Below, in pieces: positions 46,401 to 57,412 of a stretch of 64,000 nt of DNA (its first letter is position 1; the number at the start of each line of letters is the position of its first letter). The translations under genes and the position numbers were made by a program. The notes beneath the pieces are model-generated. The model searched no databases. It saw only the letters and a list, made by a program, of their open reading frames with translations, and had not been told where the DNA came from. This DNA comes from Naganishia liquefaciens (lineage: Eukaryota > Basidiomycota > Tremellomycetes > Filobasidiales > Filobasidiaceae), in NCBI GenBank assembly GCA_013423385.1, contig BLZA01000028.1, forward strand, positions 1 through 64,000, written 5' to 3'.

Positions 46401-49400
46401 CGATACCGAAGATGCCCGTGACGCAGGGACCAACGATGCCACCGAGGCGCCCGCGACACTCGATTCGGACTGTCTCCCTGGAGCAACTGGGATGACTCAA
46501 CAGCCCGGAACCGCTGCTGCGGCTCCCACTGATGCCATGGACGTTGACGACCCAATTGAGCCAGTTCAGCCGACATCTGATAATGCACCTCTTGATATCA
46601 ATCCACCCCCTCTCGACCTCAACAACGCTCCTAGTCTGGGCCATGCGCCTGTCGATTCAAATGCTTCGCCACGCAATCCGGACGCGTCGACGGGCTTTGC
46701 ATTGGATCCCTCGTTGTCTACGCCGACAGGACAAGCTGCCGCTGCCGCTCCCACTTTGGATGCCGATGCCGATGCCGGCCTTCCGGCCAGAAAGCGCCTT
46801 CGTAAATCGGTGGCATCCTCGCCGCCCGATCTTGTCTCTGTGCTCGAGCCGGAATCGAAACGAGCCAAACACAGCAAGTTACACAGGCCCCGAGGATCTC
46901 TGCAGAACCCTTATCGAAAGCGCGAGATCCTCGAATTCATACACTCTGAAGGTGGCGTTACGCTAGGGGGAGGCTTTCTGGCTGCCAACATGTGGGAATG
47001 GATCCGTGCCAACAACAAGACGGAAACGAGCCAATTCAAAAACGCGCCGGATAAGGTCACCATTGATCGACTGCTGGATAGCCTCGAGGCCGAGAAGGAA
47101 CTCGTCAAAATCAAAGTGGACCTGAATATGCACTGGGGTGGCAACAATTCGTTTCCCGTGGTGACGCTGCCCAACACCTCGAAAACTCTGATTCGTGATT
47201 TCATCAATGAAGCGAAGCAGTCTCGTCAGCGAGCCACACCGCTCCCGCCCAAATCGCGTCAGCCCGGGTTTACACGCACGGGCGGTGAACTCAAGGTGTC
47301 GAATCGAAAACCCATCCGCCTGACCGGCGAGGCGACGGTGCCACTGCTGACGCCCGTTTCTACGCTCGAATCGCTGCCTGCAGACGAGGTTCGTGAAATG
47401 TTTCACCAGGATTGGCGTTTGCTCGCTCAGAGCTACGGATACATTGCCGGAAGCTGGCGACGAGCCAAATGCCTACACCTCGAGCTCTTGCGTGTCATGG
47501 AGACACACGGAGAGATCTTGCGCAACGGCGACCGCGTCATGCAAATCGACTTTTTGCGTCGGGAAACAAGTCTGCAAAACATTTGCAAAATTCTGCCGAT
47601 CACGGTCACGGATGACGCGCTATACGAGACTTTGAAAGATCCCGAAGAATCGTCCAAGCCACTGCGAGAATGCACTGTTGCTGTCCAGTCTCTGATCGGT
47701 GTTCGACGAAAGACGATGCGATTCAAACTTGCTCGATTGCTTATCGCGCTGGCATTGCTTGGTATCCTGGAAAGCGGGAATCTCATGGTGGACGAGAATC
47801 GACGGCCAGTCTCCTTCCAGCCGGCATCACCCTACACGTCGAGCTACATCAGGGTTGCCAGCAAGGTCCCCGTCTACAATTACTCGGGAGAAGTGACTTC
47901 GCCCACAACGCCTCCGTTGAAGCTGTTCAAGGTCAGCAGTGCGCAAGACGTGGAAGAATTGTGGTACGCCATCTGGTTCTTGTCATTGACCAAGGGCGAT
48001 GTGAATGTGGCCGCTGTCAAGCGGTTCAAGGACTCGGCTTCAGTCGAGGGTCTAGCGCCTGCTGCCATCTCAACGACATTGCGCCGAAAGTTGTCCACAC
48101 GTGCCAACTGGCAAAGCGAATATTCATTGCAAAAAGCACAGCGGCGCTATCTCGAATACGTCTACCAGACCGAACCTGGTGCCGCGGAGTCGGATCCCAA
48201 GAGACACGAGGAGTTGGCGTACCGTATCTTCGCGCCCGTCGGAACCGTCCACGAATACTTGGCGCACCTTGCGACTCGGCACGGCGAGAAATCGACCGAT
48301 GTCCGCATACATCAACCCAGCACTCGCGTACCCACGGCGGCAGTGCGAGAAGCCATCGCCGAAAAGGTCAGACAACGCAACGAGAAACTGGAGTCCGAAT
48401 GGGCACAACAGGTGCTACAATGTCTGGCAGAGGTGAATCAGCAGGCCACGCAAGACTTGATGACGTTCCTGGAACCCTTGCACAAGCAATACCTGCGCAA
48501 TCCGCGAAAACATGGTCCCCAGCATACCATGAATGCCATCACGTCGTACCTTGCCCGGCTGGAGAACACCAGCGGTGGCACCGTTGTCCGGAGGCCTAGG
48601 GGAAATTTCGCTCCGCACCGTCCCGTTCCAGACTATGGTAAGTGGATGCCACGGGGATCTCAGCTTTTGACTCACGCCATTCCTAGTTCCGCGACGCTCC
48701 CGTACGAAATGGACACCGCAAATGGATGAGATGGCGCGCGATGCGTTTATCATTCTTCAAGCACGCAAGGAAAGCCTCGGTTTGCAAAACACGGGACACT
48801 ATGAAGCACTCGGCCAGCTCTTCACCGCTGTGGATTCCTTCAAGGTCCGATCTCGTATCTTGAAATGGCGAAGGTCGCATCCGGCAAACGACGCTTATCT
48901 TCAACGCATGAAATCGGCTTGGCAACAAGTCTGCGTCGAGCATGCCAGCGAGATTCCGGATCCGCATCCCGAGAGCTTTGAGAACTTTGACTTGCTCGCA
49001 CACATCGCCATATTCCGCAAGTATGTCAAGCGGGATCAGCGTGTGTCTTCCTTTTACGTCGATTTTGAGAAGAAGGCCGAGGTGCCTGCGTTGCCCGACA
49101 GCGTGGAAGCGCTCCTCGAGGCATTCACCATCGAGGACAAGCACAAGCCGATGCGAGTACTGGATGATGTGTGGTCTTATCACGGCGATGAAAAGAGGGA
49201 CAAGGCGTTGATGGCTGTGTCCACTGTCCATCCTCGACTTGCGGAAGAGCCCTCGGCGTCGACGGAGAGCGCGAGCAAGGAAGCTGGATTGATTGAATCG
49301 GTAATCAAGGTGAGTTTCCATCTGGGTCTGGAGAGCAATACTGACTGCTCACGCCTTCAGCTCATCGTGGCGAACCCGCTTGATACATTTGATGAGGCCA

Positions 49401-50688
49401 AGGCTGATCGCTTGTTGACGCCGCTGAATCGAACGGCGGTCGAGTCACACGTCAAAAGCATGCTGCAAGCGGGGATTCTGACTGCGTACGACAAGAGCAA
49501 CCCCAACCGAGCACCCGGACGTGCCTACCTCTTCCAGGATTCGTGAGTCTTTTCTCCAGGCCTGGGATCCCTTTCTCTCGATGGCTAAACGGCTTGAACA
49601 GGTACTATCGCACGTTGAATCTTCCCATCTCGCAAGAGCTGCAACAAGACGCCGAAGAACTCCTCCCGACCGTTCCCGAAGACGAATTCGTGCCTTGGCC
49701 CATTATCGCCAAGGAAGGCGAATTCGCTTCGCTCTTGTCCCTCATATCCGAGGACATGGTCGACATGCAGATCGAGCCCGATGGCGCACTGGATATCCTC
49801 GACACCAAGGGCTTCCGTCGCGCGCGAATCATTGATGATGACTGCATCGAGGTCGGCGTCAACTTGAAGCTGAATGAACGCGGAATGGGCGCCGTCGATG
49901 GTGGCGGCCGGGTCGGAAGGTCGCTCGTGTGGCCGGCGGGAACGTCTGTGAAGCTTGCCGAGGGCGAGGCAGAGGGCAAGGGTAAAGCCAAGGGCAAGGG
50001 CAAGGCGAGGGAAAAGGTTGTCTTGGCGTCTGCATTGATTTCGGCCGTCGAGAATGCGGGCAAGGATGGACTTTCGGTCAAGGAGCTCAAGGTGAGGGGC
50101 CCCGTCGGCGTATCGGGCTCTGGTAAAGACATGCTGATGACAATCTTGGGATAGGATTACTTTAACGAATCCGATTCGGTCATCATCCTCGCGCTGGAAA
50201 GAGCCCTCGACCATGGCAAACTCTTCTTGTCCGGTTACGCCAGGCCCGTCGTTGTGCACCCGAAATACCGAGCGGAATGGCAGCTCTCTGAGGACCTGCC
50301 GCAGCCCAAGCAGTGGATCGATATCGAGGGCCGCGTCGTCGGTGTCGCGCTGCAGCGGTGCCGAAGGGCTGTATATGGCTTGCTTGTGCAGAAGCCGGGT
50401 ATCAATGAGGTGCGTGTGGCGGCCAATTAGTTGGGGCAAGTGGCACGAACAAGTTTGAGGACTGATGGGTATATTTGTTGTTTCGCTTTTCCGTAGCACG
50501 ATCTTCGAGCAGCTCTGTCGGTCACGTTTAACCGACAAGAGACCAACGATCTTTTGCAGCAACTGCTCGACGAAGGCCGTATCAGCCGTGTGGTGTCGGA
50601 CGGGGTGGTCGTCAGCGGGCGATATGTGGATCTGTTCGACGGCGCGTATGAGCCGCTGATCAGTTGGTTCCCAGGGACCCTGTGGTGA
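43483..50688 (+). CDS. TFC3: TFIIIC B-block-binding subunit tau138 (Tfc3/GTF3C1 homolog)
   Basis: The largest TFIIIC subunit, which contacts the B block of tRNA genes and starts RNA polymerase III complex assembly. The start is MLDDVVRYVLDEVAMDGSIG, spliced to EELLTAFEP, a winged-helix N terminus. The B-block domain is at about 44.31-44.47 kb: YSALQFIARGKEFGMSVLDI, then AKKTGQKPSTVFYLVKTLTD. The exon from about 44917 to 48635 is very long for this gene set. Positions 45.75-46.85 kb encode a low-complexity insert with AT-hook motifs (LGRPRKF, KKKGRPRKT) and a SUMO-interaction-like VVLSDTED. Further winged-helix parts follow, and the last exon ends EPLISWFPGTLW. The protein would be around 2,000 residues, larger than yeast Tfc3 (about 1,160) and similar to metazoan GTF3C1. 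About ten introns. Confidence 0.88.
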
Positions 50689-51091
50689 TGTAGTGTATGA
50701 AGTGCTGCGTGTTGTAATGGGGGGAATGTATAGCTCGATGAAGGGTCATGTCTGTAAGACCACTCGAGCGAGGTTCTCACCCTCGCCTTCAAAGTCTCGC
50801 TATCTGTACCGAGCGGAAGGATGGCCGGCAGCTATCGGACCGAGTCGGGACATGTGCGCGCGGGAGTCTATTTGGGGCATGCGCGCTTAGTCAGCCGTCT
50901 GCCAGCGGACGAGAGGGGATGACGTCGTTGATGCTGACGCCCGTCGGGAAGGGAAATGTCGGCGTCATCCATCAGTTTGCAGGCAGCAGCAGCGATGAGA
51001 TCTACCCGCCACGAGCCATCCATATCATATTCTTTTTATCGCATGTGTTGTATTCCATAGCCCTGGTGTCCGTACCCGCCATCCCGCAACC
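50689..51091. promoter_or_regulatory. intergenic region, promoter of the AspRS fusion gene
   Basis: About 400 bp between tandem genes. ATATCATATTCTTTTTATCG near 51022-51042 is AT-rich and about 50 bp upstream of the start, a plausible core promoter. Confidence 0.4.
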
Positions 51092-54000
51092 ATGGGTCTC
51101 GTCGCAAAGCTCAAAGACAAGCTCCACCATAGCTCTTCCAGCCCTGCATCCGAGGCCGAAGACGCCCACGCCCCGTCCCACTCCAAACCTACCACCTTGC
51201 CCGAAAAAGTCGTCGACAAGCTCAACCACACGGGATCAGGATTCTCAACCCCGCTTTCCACGGAGAGCAGCAGTGATGGGGGATTAGCGGGTGCGCGGGG
51301 GGAAAGCAAGCATGCGCTCAAGATGGAGCGCAAGCGGGAGGAGAAGGAGGAGAGACGGAGGGATGTGGAGAGAAAGGAGGAGAGGGAGAAGGGGAAGCGG
51401 GGGAGAGAGGATAGTTGGGCCGAGTTGGTATGTTTCGGAGGATCATTGTGAAGAGTCGTGCTGATGAGAATCGGAAGGCTGGACCGGAATCAGACCTGTT
51501 GACAGAGGATTACGGGTTCCTACCGCTGATGCAGTCGTCAAACGAAGATCGTGAGTTGCTCGCCTTGAGTGTTAGGCGATCCCCCCGTGTCGCCTGACTG
51601 ATGGGCCTTTGCTACTGCGCAGAGAAACGCGAGTTTACCGATTTGGACGACATCACCGAGGACATGGTCGGCCAGGAGATCACGGTGCGCGCGCGCATTG
51701 ATCACGTCAGAGCCCAAGGTACGGGTTTCCCCTATTTGCCCTCGATTTCCCAGAAGCTGATCCATCACTCCAGGTGCCAAGCTCGCATTCGTCGTTCTGC
51801 GGTATCAGATCTACCAGCTTTCGTGTGTGCTCTCGGCCAAGAATGCGCGTCACAAGGACGAGTCAAAGCACGACGGACATGCGGGTCATTCGAATGGAGG
51901 AGCTCCCGAGCGAGGCGTCGAGGGGATTCAACGACAGATGCAAGCGACGAATATCAGTTCCGAGGAGAAAAGCACACCCACGCAAGAGTCGGCAGACGCG
52001 CATTATGGGTACCTTGCGCATGGCGGTGATATGGTCGGGTCGTCCTATCATCACGGCACGACCGGCAACGATTTCTTTGCCGAGGATCCGTTTACGAACA
52101 ATACTGGTGGCGCCAATGGCACAATAGTGGCTGTTCCGCCTGAACATGCAACGCAGGCGGGACCGGGAAGCCAAACGTCTCACAACCAAGCTCACGCTCA
52201 ACCGACGCACGGCACCCAGTCCCAGCCGGACCTCTCATCACGCGCATCATTCATCAAATGGGTTCAACACCTCTCACGTGAATCCCTCGTGATCGTAACG
52301 GGCACACTGCAGCGGCCTGCCAACGCCCAGGGAAAGATCCTCGAGGCGTCCGAAGGTCTGCAAGGCGTCGAGTTGGCGATCAGCAAGATGTTTGTGGTGG
52401 GCAGGGTGACGGAGACGCCACCATTCAAGTTTACAGATATCAGGAGTGTCGAGGAGGAAAAGGAAAGGGCCGAGGAGAAGGATGCAGGGCCGAAAGTGAC
52501 TGTCAGGAATGAGATGAATAACCGGGTATTCGATCTGCGGGTGAGTTCTTGTTTTGTGGGTGCGAATGGTCTTTGCCCCGGTGCTGATGTCCCCGGCAGT
52601 CACCCGTCAATCAAGCAATCTTCCGCATCCGCGCCTCGGTTTGCCATCTGTTCCGAGATTACCTCGACCGGCACCATTTTACCGAGATTCAAACGGCCAA
52701 GCTCCAAGGGTCTGCGACCGAGGGCGGCGCGAGCGTGTTCAAGGTCGAATACTTTGGCCGGCCGGCTTTCCTGGCACAGAGTCCGCAGTTGGCCAAGCAG
52801 ATGGCGGTCATTGCCGATATGGGCAGGGTGTACGAGATCGGATCGAGTGAGTGGTCCTTTGTGGCGGGATGGATGGCAAGTTGACGTTTACTTTGGCAGT
52901 CTTCCGGGCTGAAAACTCGAACACCATGCGGCATTTGACGGAATTCTACGGTATGGATCTCGAGATGCCAATCGATGCCGATTATCACGAGTGCATGCAC
53001 ATCATTGACGGCGTTCTGAAGCACGTCTTCAAGGGCGTGCAAGAGCGAAATCGGCGAGAACTCGATGTCATCAAGACGCGATTCCCGTACGAGGATCTCG
53101 TGATTCCGGATGAAACGGTCGTTCTCAAGTATCCCGAGGGCGTTCAGCTGCTTAGAGAGAGCGGCTACAAAAAGGATGACGGCTCGGAAGTCGCGGATGA
53201 CGAGGATTTCGATACGCCGACGGAAAAATACCTCGGAAAACTCGTCAAGGAAAAGTATAATACCGACTACTACATCCTCGACAAGTTCCCGACCGAGGTG
53301 CGGCCGTTCTACACGATGCCAGATCCCGAGGATGGGAAATGGTCGAATTCGTTTGATATCTTTGTGCGCGGACAAGAGATCCTGTCGGGCGGACAGAGAA
53401 TACACGATTCCCAGATGCTCGAGAAGAAGATGCGTGCGTCTGGACTCGAGCCAAGTCTGTTGGGTGAATATACCCAGGCGTTCAAGTACGGCGCGCCGCC
53501 GCACGCCGGAGGAGGTATCGGTCTCGAACGACTGGTCATGCTGATGCTTTCGCTCGGAAATATCCGACATGCATCTATGTTCCCCCGGTAAGTCTTGCAA
53601 TGTCGGCTTCCACCATGTCACTCACTTTCTCGTAGCGACCCGAAATCCTTCCCAGACTCGGACAAGCCGCCCGAGGTTGCCCGTCCAAAGCTCGGTCGCA
53701 ACGGAACGCTGCCAGCGCTGGAGGATATGATTGCCTCTTACGGCGATTCGACCAATACCAGTTGGATTGATCCGCGATACACTGTTTGGCGACACGATAA
53801 GACGGGAGCGGCTATCGGTTACCAGTTGCAGGAGCATCGATACATCGTTATTTGGGGACAACCCTTGTGTTCCAAGGAAGACCTGCCGCGGGTCATCCAA
53901 GCCTTCTTGCAGCACTGTGACAGGGAACGACTTCGGCCGATCTGGTGCTGTGTTGATCAAGGCACAGAGGAGCACTTGACCAAGCGTTACGGTTGGCGTG

Positions 54001-54882
54001 GCTTGAGCTGCATCGCCGAGGCTCGTGTTGACCCTTCAAAGGCCGAGGGCGTGGACGACTCGAACGTCAAGAAGAAGATTCAGCAGGCCAAGAACGCCGG
54101 TGTTCAGATTGTGGCGGTCGACGGCGAAATGCCCGATCAGATGAAGACGGAAATCGAAAAGCACATCAAGGAATGGGGAGAAAACCGAAAAGGCACCCAA
54201 ATGCATATTACGGATGTCCGACCGTGGGACGATCCCAAGCACCGCAAGTACTTTTATGCAAAGTCCAAGGACGACACGGTAAGCGGGATCCCCCTCCCAA
54301 AAATCCTCATGCTGACTGTTAGCAGATTGTCGGCCTGCTTGTTTTAGCGCAACTCGCACCGGAACACGGGCAACAGATCAAATGGTCGCTGCAGTTCCCT
54401 GGAGCGCCAGGAGGAACATCAGAGTACATGTTGTCCGAGGCCATGAAGACTGCTGCCGAAGCGGGAACAGGAAAATTGACGTGAGTCGAGCCGCGGAAGC
54501 GAGAACGTGGAAACTGATTCCCTAGAAGCTTTGGTGCAAGTGCCGCCAACGAAATCATCCCAGCGGCCAACGTCGGGTCCAGCTTCAAGATCTTGTCGCA
54601 TGCCTACGAAAGCATCGTTCGAACCGGGAACCTCAATAACAAGACTGATTTCCGGCGCAAGTTTGGCGTCGAGGAGGACCCGCTTTACGTGGTTTACCCT
54701 CCGCACGGTTTGGGCGCAAGAGGGTGAGTTTTCAGGGTGGCCTGCTGGAAACCTTCCATATCTGATCCATACTCGCTTCTAGCATTCAAGCCATTATGGC
54801 TTCCATCAAGGATGAGAATGACAAGCTGGAGAAGAAACGTGACGAGCACAAGAAGAAAATCAAGCTACCGAACCATAAATAG
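51092..54882 (+). CDS. erdS: aspartyl-tRNA synthetase fused to DUF2156 (ergosteryl-3beta-O-aspartate synthase, ErdS type)
   Basis: The N terminus has a lysine/arginine-rich helix (KMERKREEKEERRRDVERKE), as in eukaryotic AspRS. The OB-fold tRNA-binding domain starts at REFTDLDDI and ITVRARIDHVRAQG. The class II core follows: QSPQLAKQMAVIADMGRVYE; motif 2 within VFRAENSNTMRHLTEFYGMD; and motif 3 GIGLERLVMLMLSLGNIRHA. After SMFPRD the frame continues into a second module: IDPRYTVWRHDKTGAAIGYQ, VIWGQPLCSKEDL, RPIWCCVDQ, and a C-terminal FRRKFGVEEDPLYVVYPPHG. This is the DUF2156 (MprF/LysX-like) aminoacyl-transferase fold. The fusion is known in fungi as ErdS: the synthetase makes Asp-tRNA and DUF2156 moves Asp to the 3-hydroxyl of ergosterol. 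An odd His/Asn-rich insert of roughly 130 residues (51.83-52.24 kb) splits the OB fold. About ten introns; the stop is at 54880. Confidence 0.93.
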
Positions 54883-57412
54883 AGCAGGGTCTAGAGGAGG
54901 AATCTTGGCGCTCGCTTCGTACAGGGATCCGAGTCATAGCGGATGTAGTGTGTCAAGAGGAATGGAGGCTTGATCGTTATTATAATATCAACTTGCCAGA
55001 ACTCAGGCTGTATACTCAAAAGCCGTCTGGTTTGCTGGATCGTGCTGGTGCTCGAGGTTGAGCGATGATAGTCAGGTGTCAGATGTCAGTAATTGCGATC
55101 TTGCAAGAATCTCCTAGTTCACAGCCTGACCGTCTGACATTGTCGCGGGCGGCACTGCACTGGCATTGATGAACAAAAGATCATCGAAGACCAAGATCGC
55201 TGAAGAGGCAGTTTAGCGGCTACAAAGCGGTCATTGTCAACTGCTGGAAAGCTGACGAATCTGCGCGCATTCTAGAGATGCTTGTTGACGAGCGGCGAGA
55301 GCTTGGACTTGGGTTGGTTGGCGTTTGAGGAAAAAGGCCAACACGAAAATCTTCTCGTTCGAGCTGTGGACCTGAAGATGCGGATTAGCTGACTGATCCC
55401 AATCATTCCACTGTACCGCGTAGCTTTGTATTCCCGCGGCATAAAGACTTCACGTAAGATTGTTGAAAGCACCGTTTCTCATATCTTTCCCACGCCACAG
55501 AGAAAGTACCCTGCATCCGAAACAGCCCAGTTCGAATGCTGATACTGGGTGACAAGCACAGCAGGAGAGTGACAGGAAATTATATCCGGAATCATCGCTA
55601 CGTTGGCCGCTACGGGCTGAAGAGCTGGCTCAAGAGACTGTCATCGTATTGAAAAACAACGCAAGAAGCGCTACTTGTACCTTTACAAGCTACTGCAAGA
55701 TGAAGCTCAAGTCGCTCATTGGAGACTCAAGCGCGGCTTCAGAAAGACGAAGCCAGCTTCAAGGCGACGTTCGGGGCCATCTTGAAGTATCTGCCCAGCC
55801 CCTCTTTCCACTTTGAGCACTACTTTGTCATCGACGAAGCGCTGGATCTAGACTCGCCGAGAATGCCAAGGGAAACCTCGGGCGGGACCTTCAGATCGCT
55901 ATACCGGCAGCTGTACCTCGAAGACGGGATTTCCGTAAAAGAGTTGTCTCGGATGCGGACGATCCGAAGTGCACTACACAAGCTACTACTGCCACTCTGT
56001 ACAGCCAGCGGATACTCGCAACCTTGCAGCTAACCTGGCAGTAACCTGCTGGCTGTCACTGTTGCTGAACGGTCTCTTCCACGCTGAGTACACAAAAGGA
56101 ACGATTGGTGAGTACAACAATAACATTCCCACATCAGTAAATTCATCATTAGCGTGGATTGTTAGCGGCTTTCTCATTCACACAAAATGCCATGCCCTGT
56201 GATCCCTCTTCTGACCGGTTTCCTGGCACGCAAGTAAGAACCGGTTGCGAGGCTTGGAGTGGGCCAAGATTCATCCATTCTAAGAATTCTGTCTCTGTGC
56301 TTAAGTGGTTTTTTGTCCTAGTAGCGGGTGTGAGAAAATGCGTAAAAGCAGAAAAGACCTCTCCATCCGCTGTCTAGCTGTTTTCGAACATGGTCAAAGC
56401 AGCCGTCGCGGGACAATTATACCGCTAGCTAATCAGAAGGTACTCTGACTGAACGGATCCTGTGAATACTACGAGTACGGAAATATTACGAGAACGATAG
56501 GGAACATCGGCTTTGCCAAGCGCTTCCATCAGAAAGGTGACGGGAGAAGATAGATGAGGAAGCTGGTAAAAAGGTCAATATGACCGCGACCTGCTAGCCT
56601 TTTCCTCCTGCGGACCTGCCAAAGCTCGTGGCGCTTCTCATTACCGTCTGCCGTCCGAAGCTCTGCGCAGCTCGCTATCTGAGATACCACTATCGACAGT
56701 AGCCGTGACGGGAATTCTCAGCCTCGCGGATGCAACACGAAGTGCTCTCAAGCTAGCTTGCTACTCAACAAGCTGTTTGACAGAATGCCTAACGAACTTC
56801 TTGGTGATACGCCTTGACAATTCAAATTCGCTTGACACTCAAGATTTACAATCCGGGAAGCGATGCGTCAAACCCTCACGCGTTCTGCCGGTCCCGCTTC
56901 TCCCCCCAGATGAAGTCTAGCCTGTCATCAATTTTCCATCGCACATCAACAGCCGTCACGTTTTCCGAGTTCTGCGATCCCGCTGAAAGGACAGGAAGTC
57001 GATAACTAGGCTCATTTCCCAGGAGATCTGACAGCTGCAGGGGCTGATGCAGGAAACGTTGCATGGCAGAAGACGCGGCTTCATCGCGACATCGGACTCC
57101 AAGGGAATGTACAGAGAAATCATTCAGAATCTCCAGTCCATCTTGCCATGCAAGGTATGATTCCCACAGGCTATGTGGCTTGACGAAGCTCTTCAGGGTA
57201 CGCATTGCCCAATGTGGGATTTGTTTTGTTTACGGAAAAGGGCTGCAACTGCTACTTAGTCCGTTTGGGGCGATTCTGGTGGTCCAACGGACCATGACAG
57301 GTTGCCTGAAGGGGAACAATCTATAGCTTATATACTGGACTTGCAGGGGTAAGAGATCTAACTGCAAGCCCTGCATGACACCTCGACAAGATCCGGAATA
57401 CGTATCATCAAG
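54883..57412. other. 2.5-kb gene-poor region before CPL1 gene C
   Basis: No gene is supported. One open stretch at 55.72-56.03 kb (plus) reads somewhat protein-like (HFEHYFVIDEALDLD, SLYRQLYLEDGI) and may be a decayed gene or mobile-element piece, but no family is recognised. AGCT is again frequent, less so than at 32 kb. Confidence 0.5.

Noticed and set aside
45381-46442. Long minus-strand frame of 353 codons
   Set aside because: It lies opposite the coding exon of tau138 and shows the Ser/Phe-rich composition of an antisense shadow.
55719-56033. Possible gene of about 100 codons in the 2.5-kb gap
   Set aside because: No start context, domain or splice partner; kept only as a note in the gap description.
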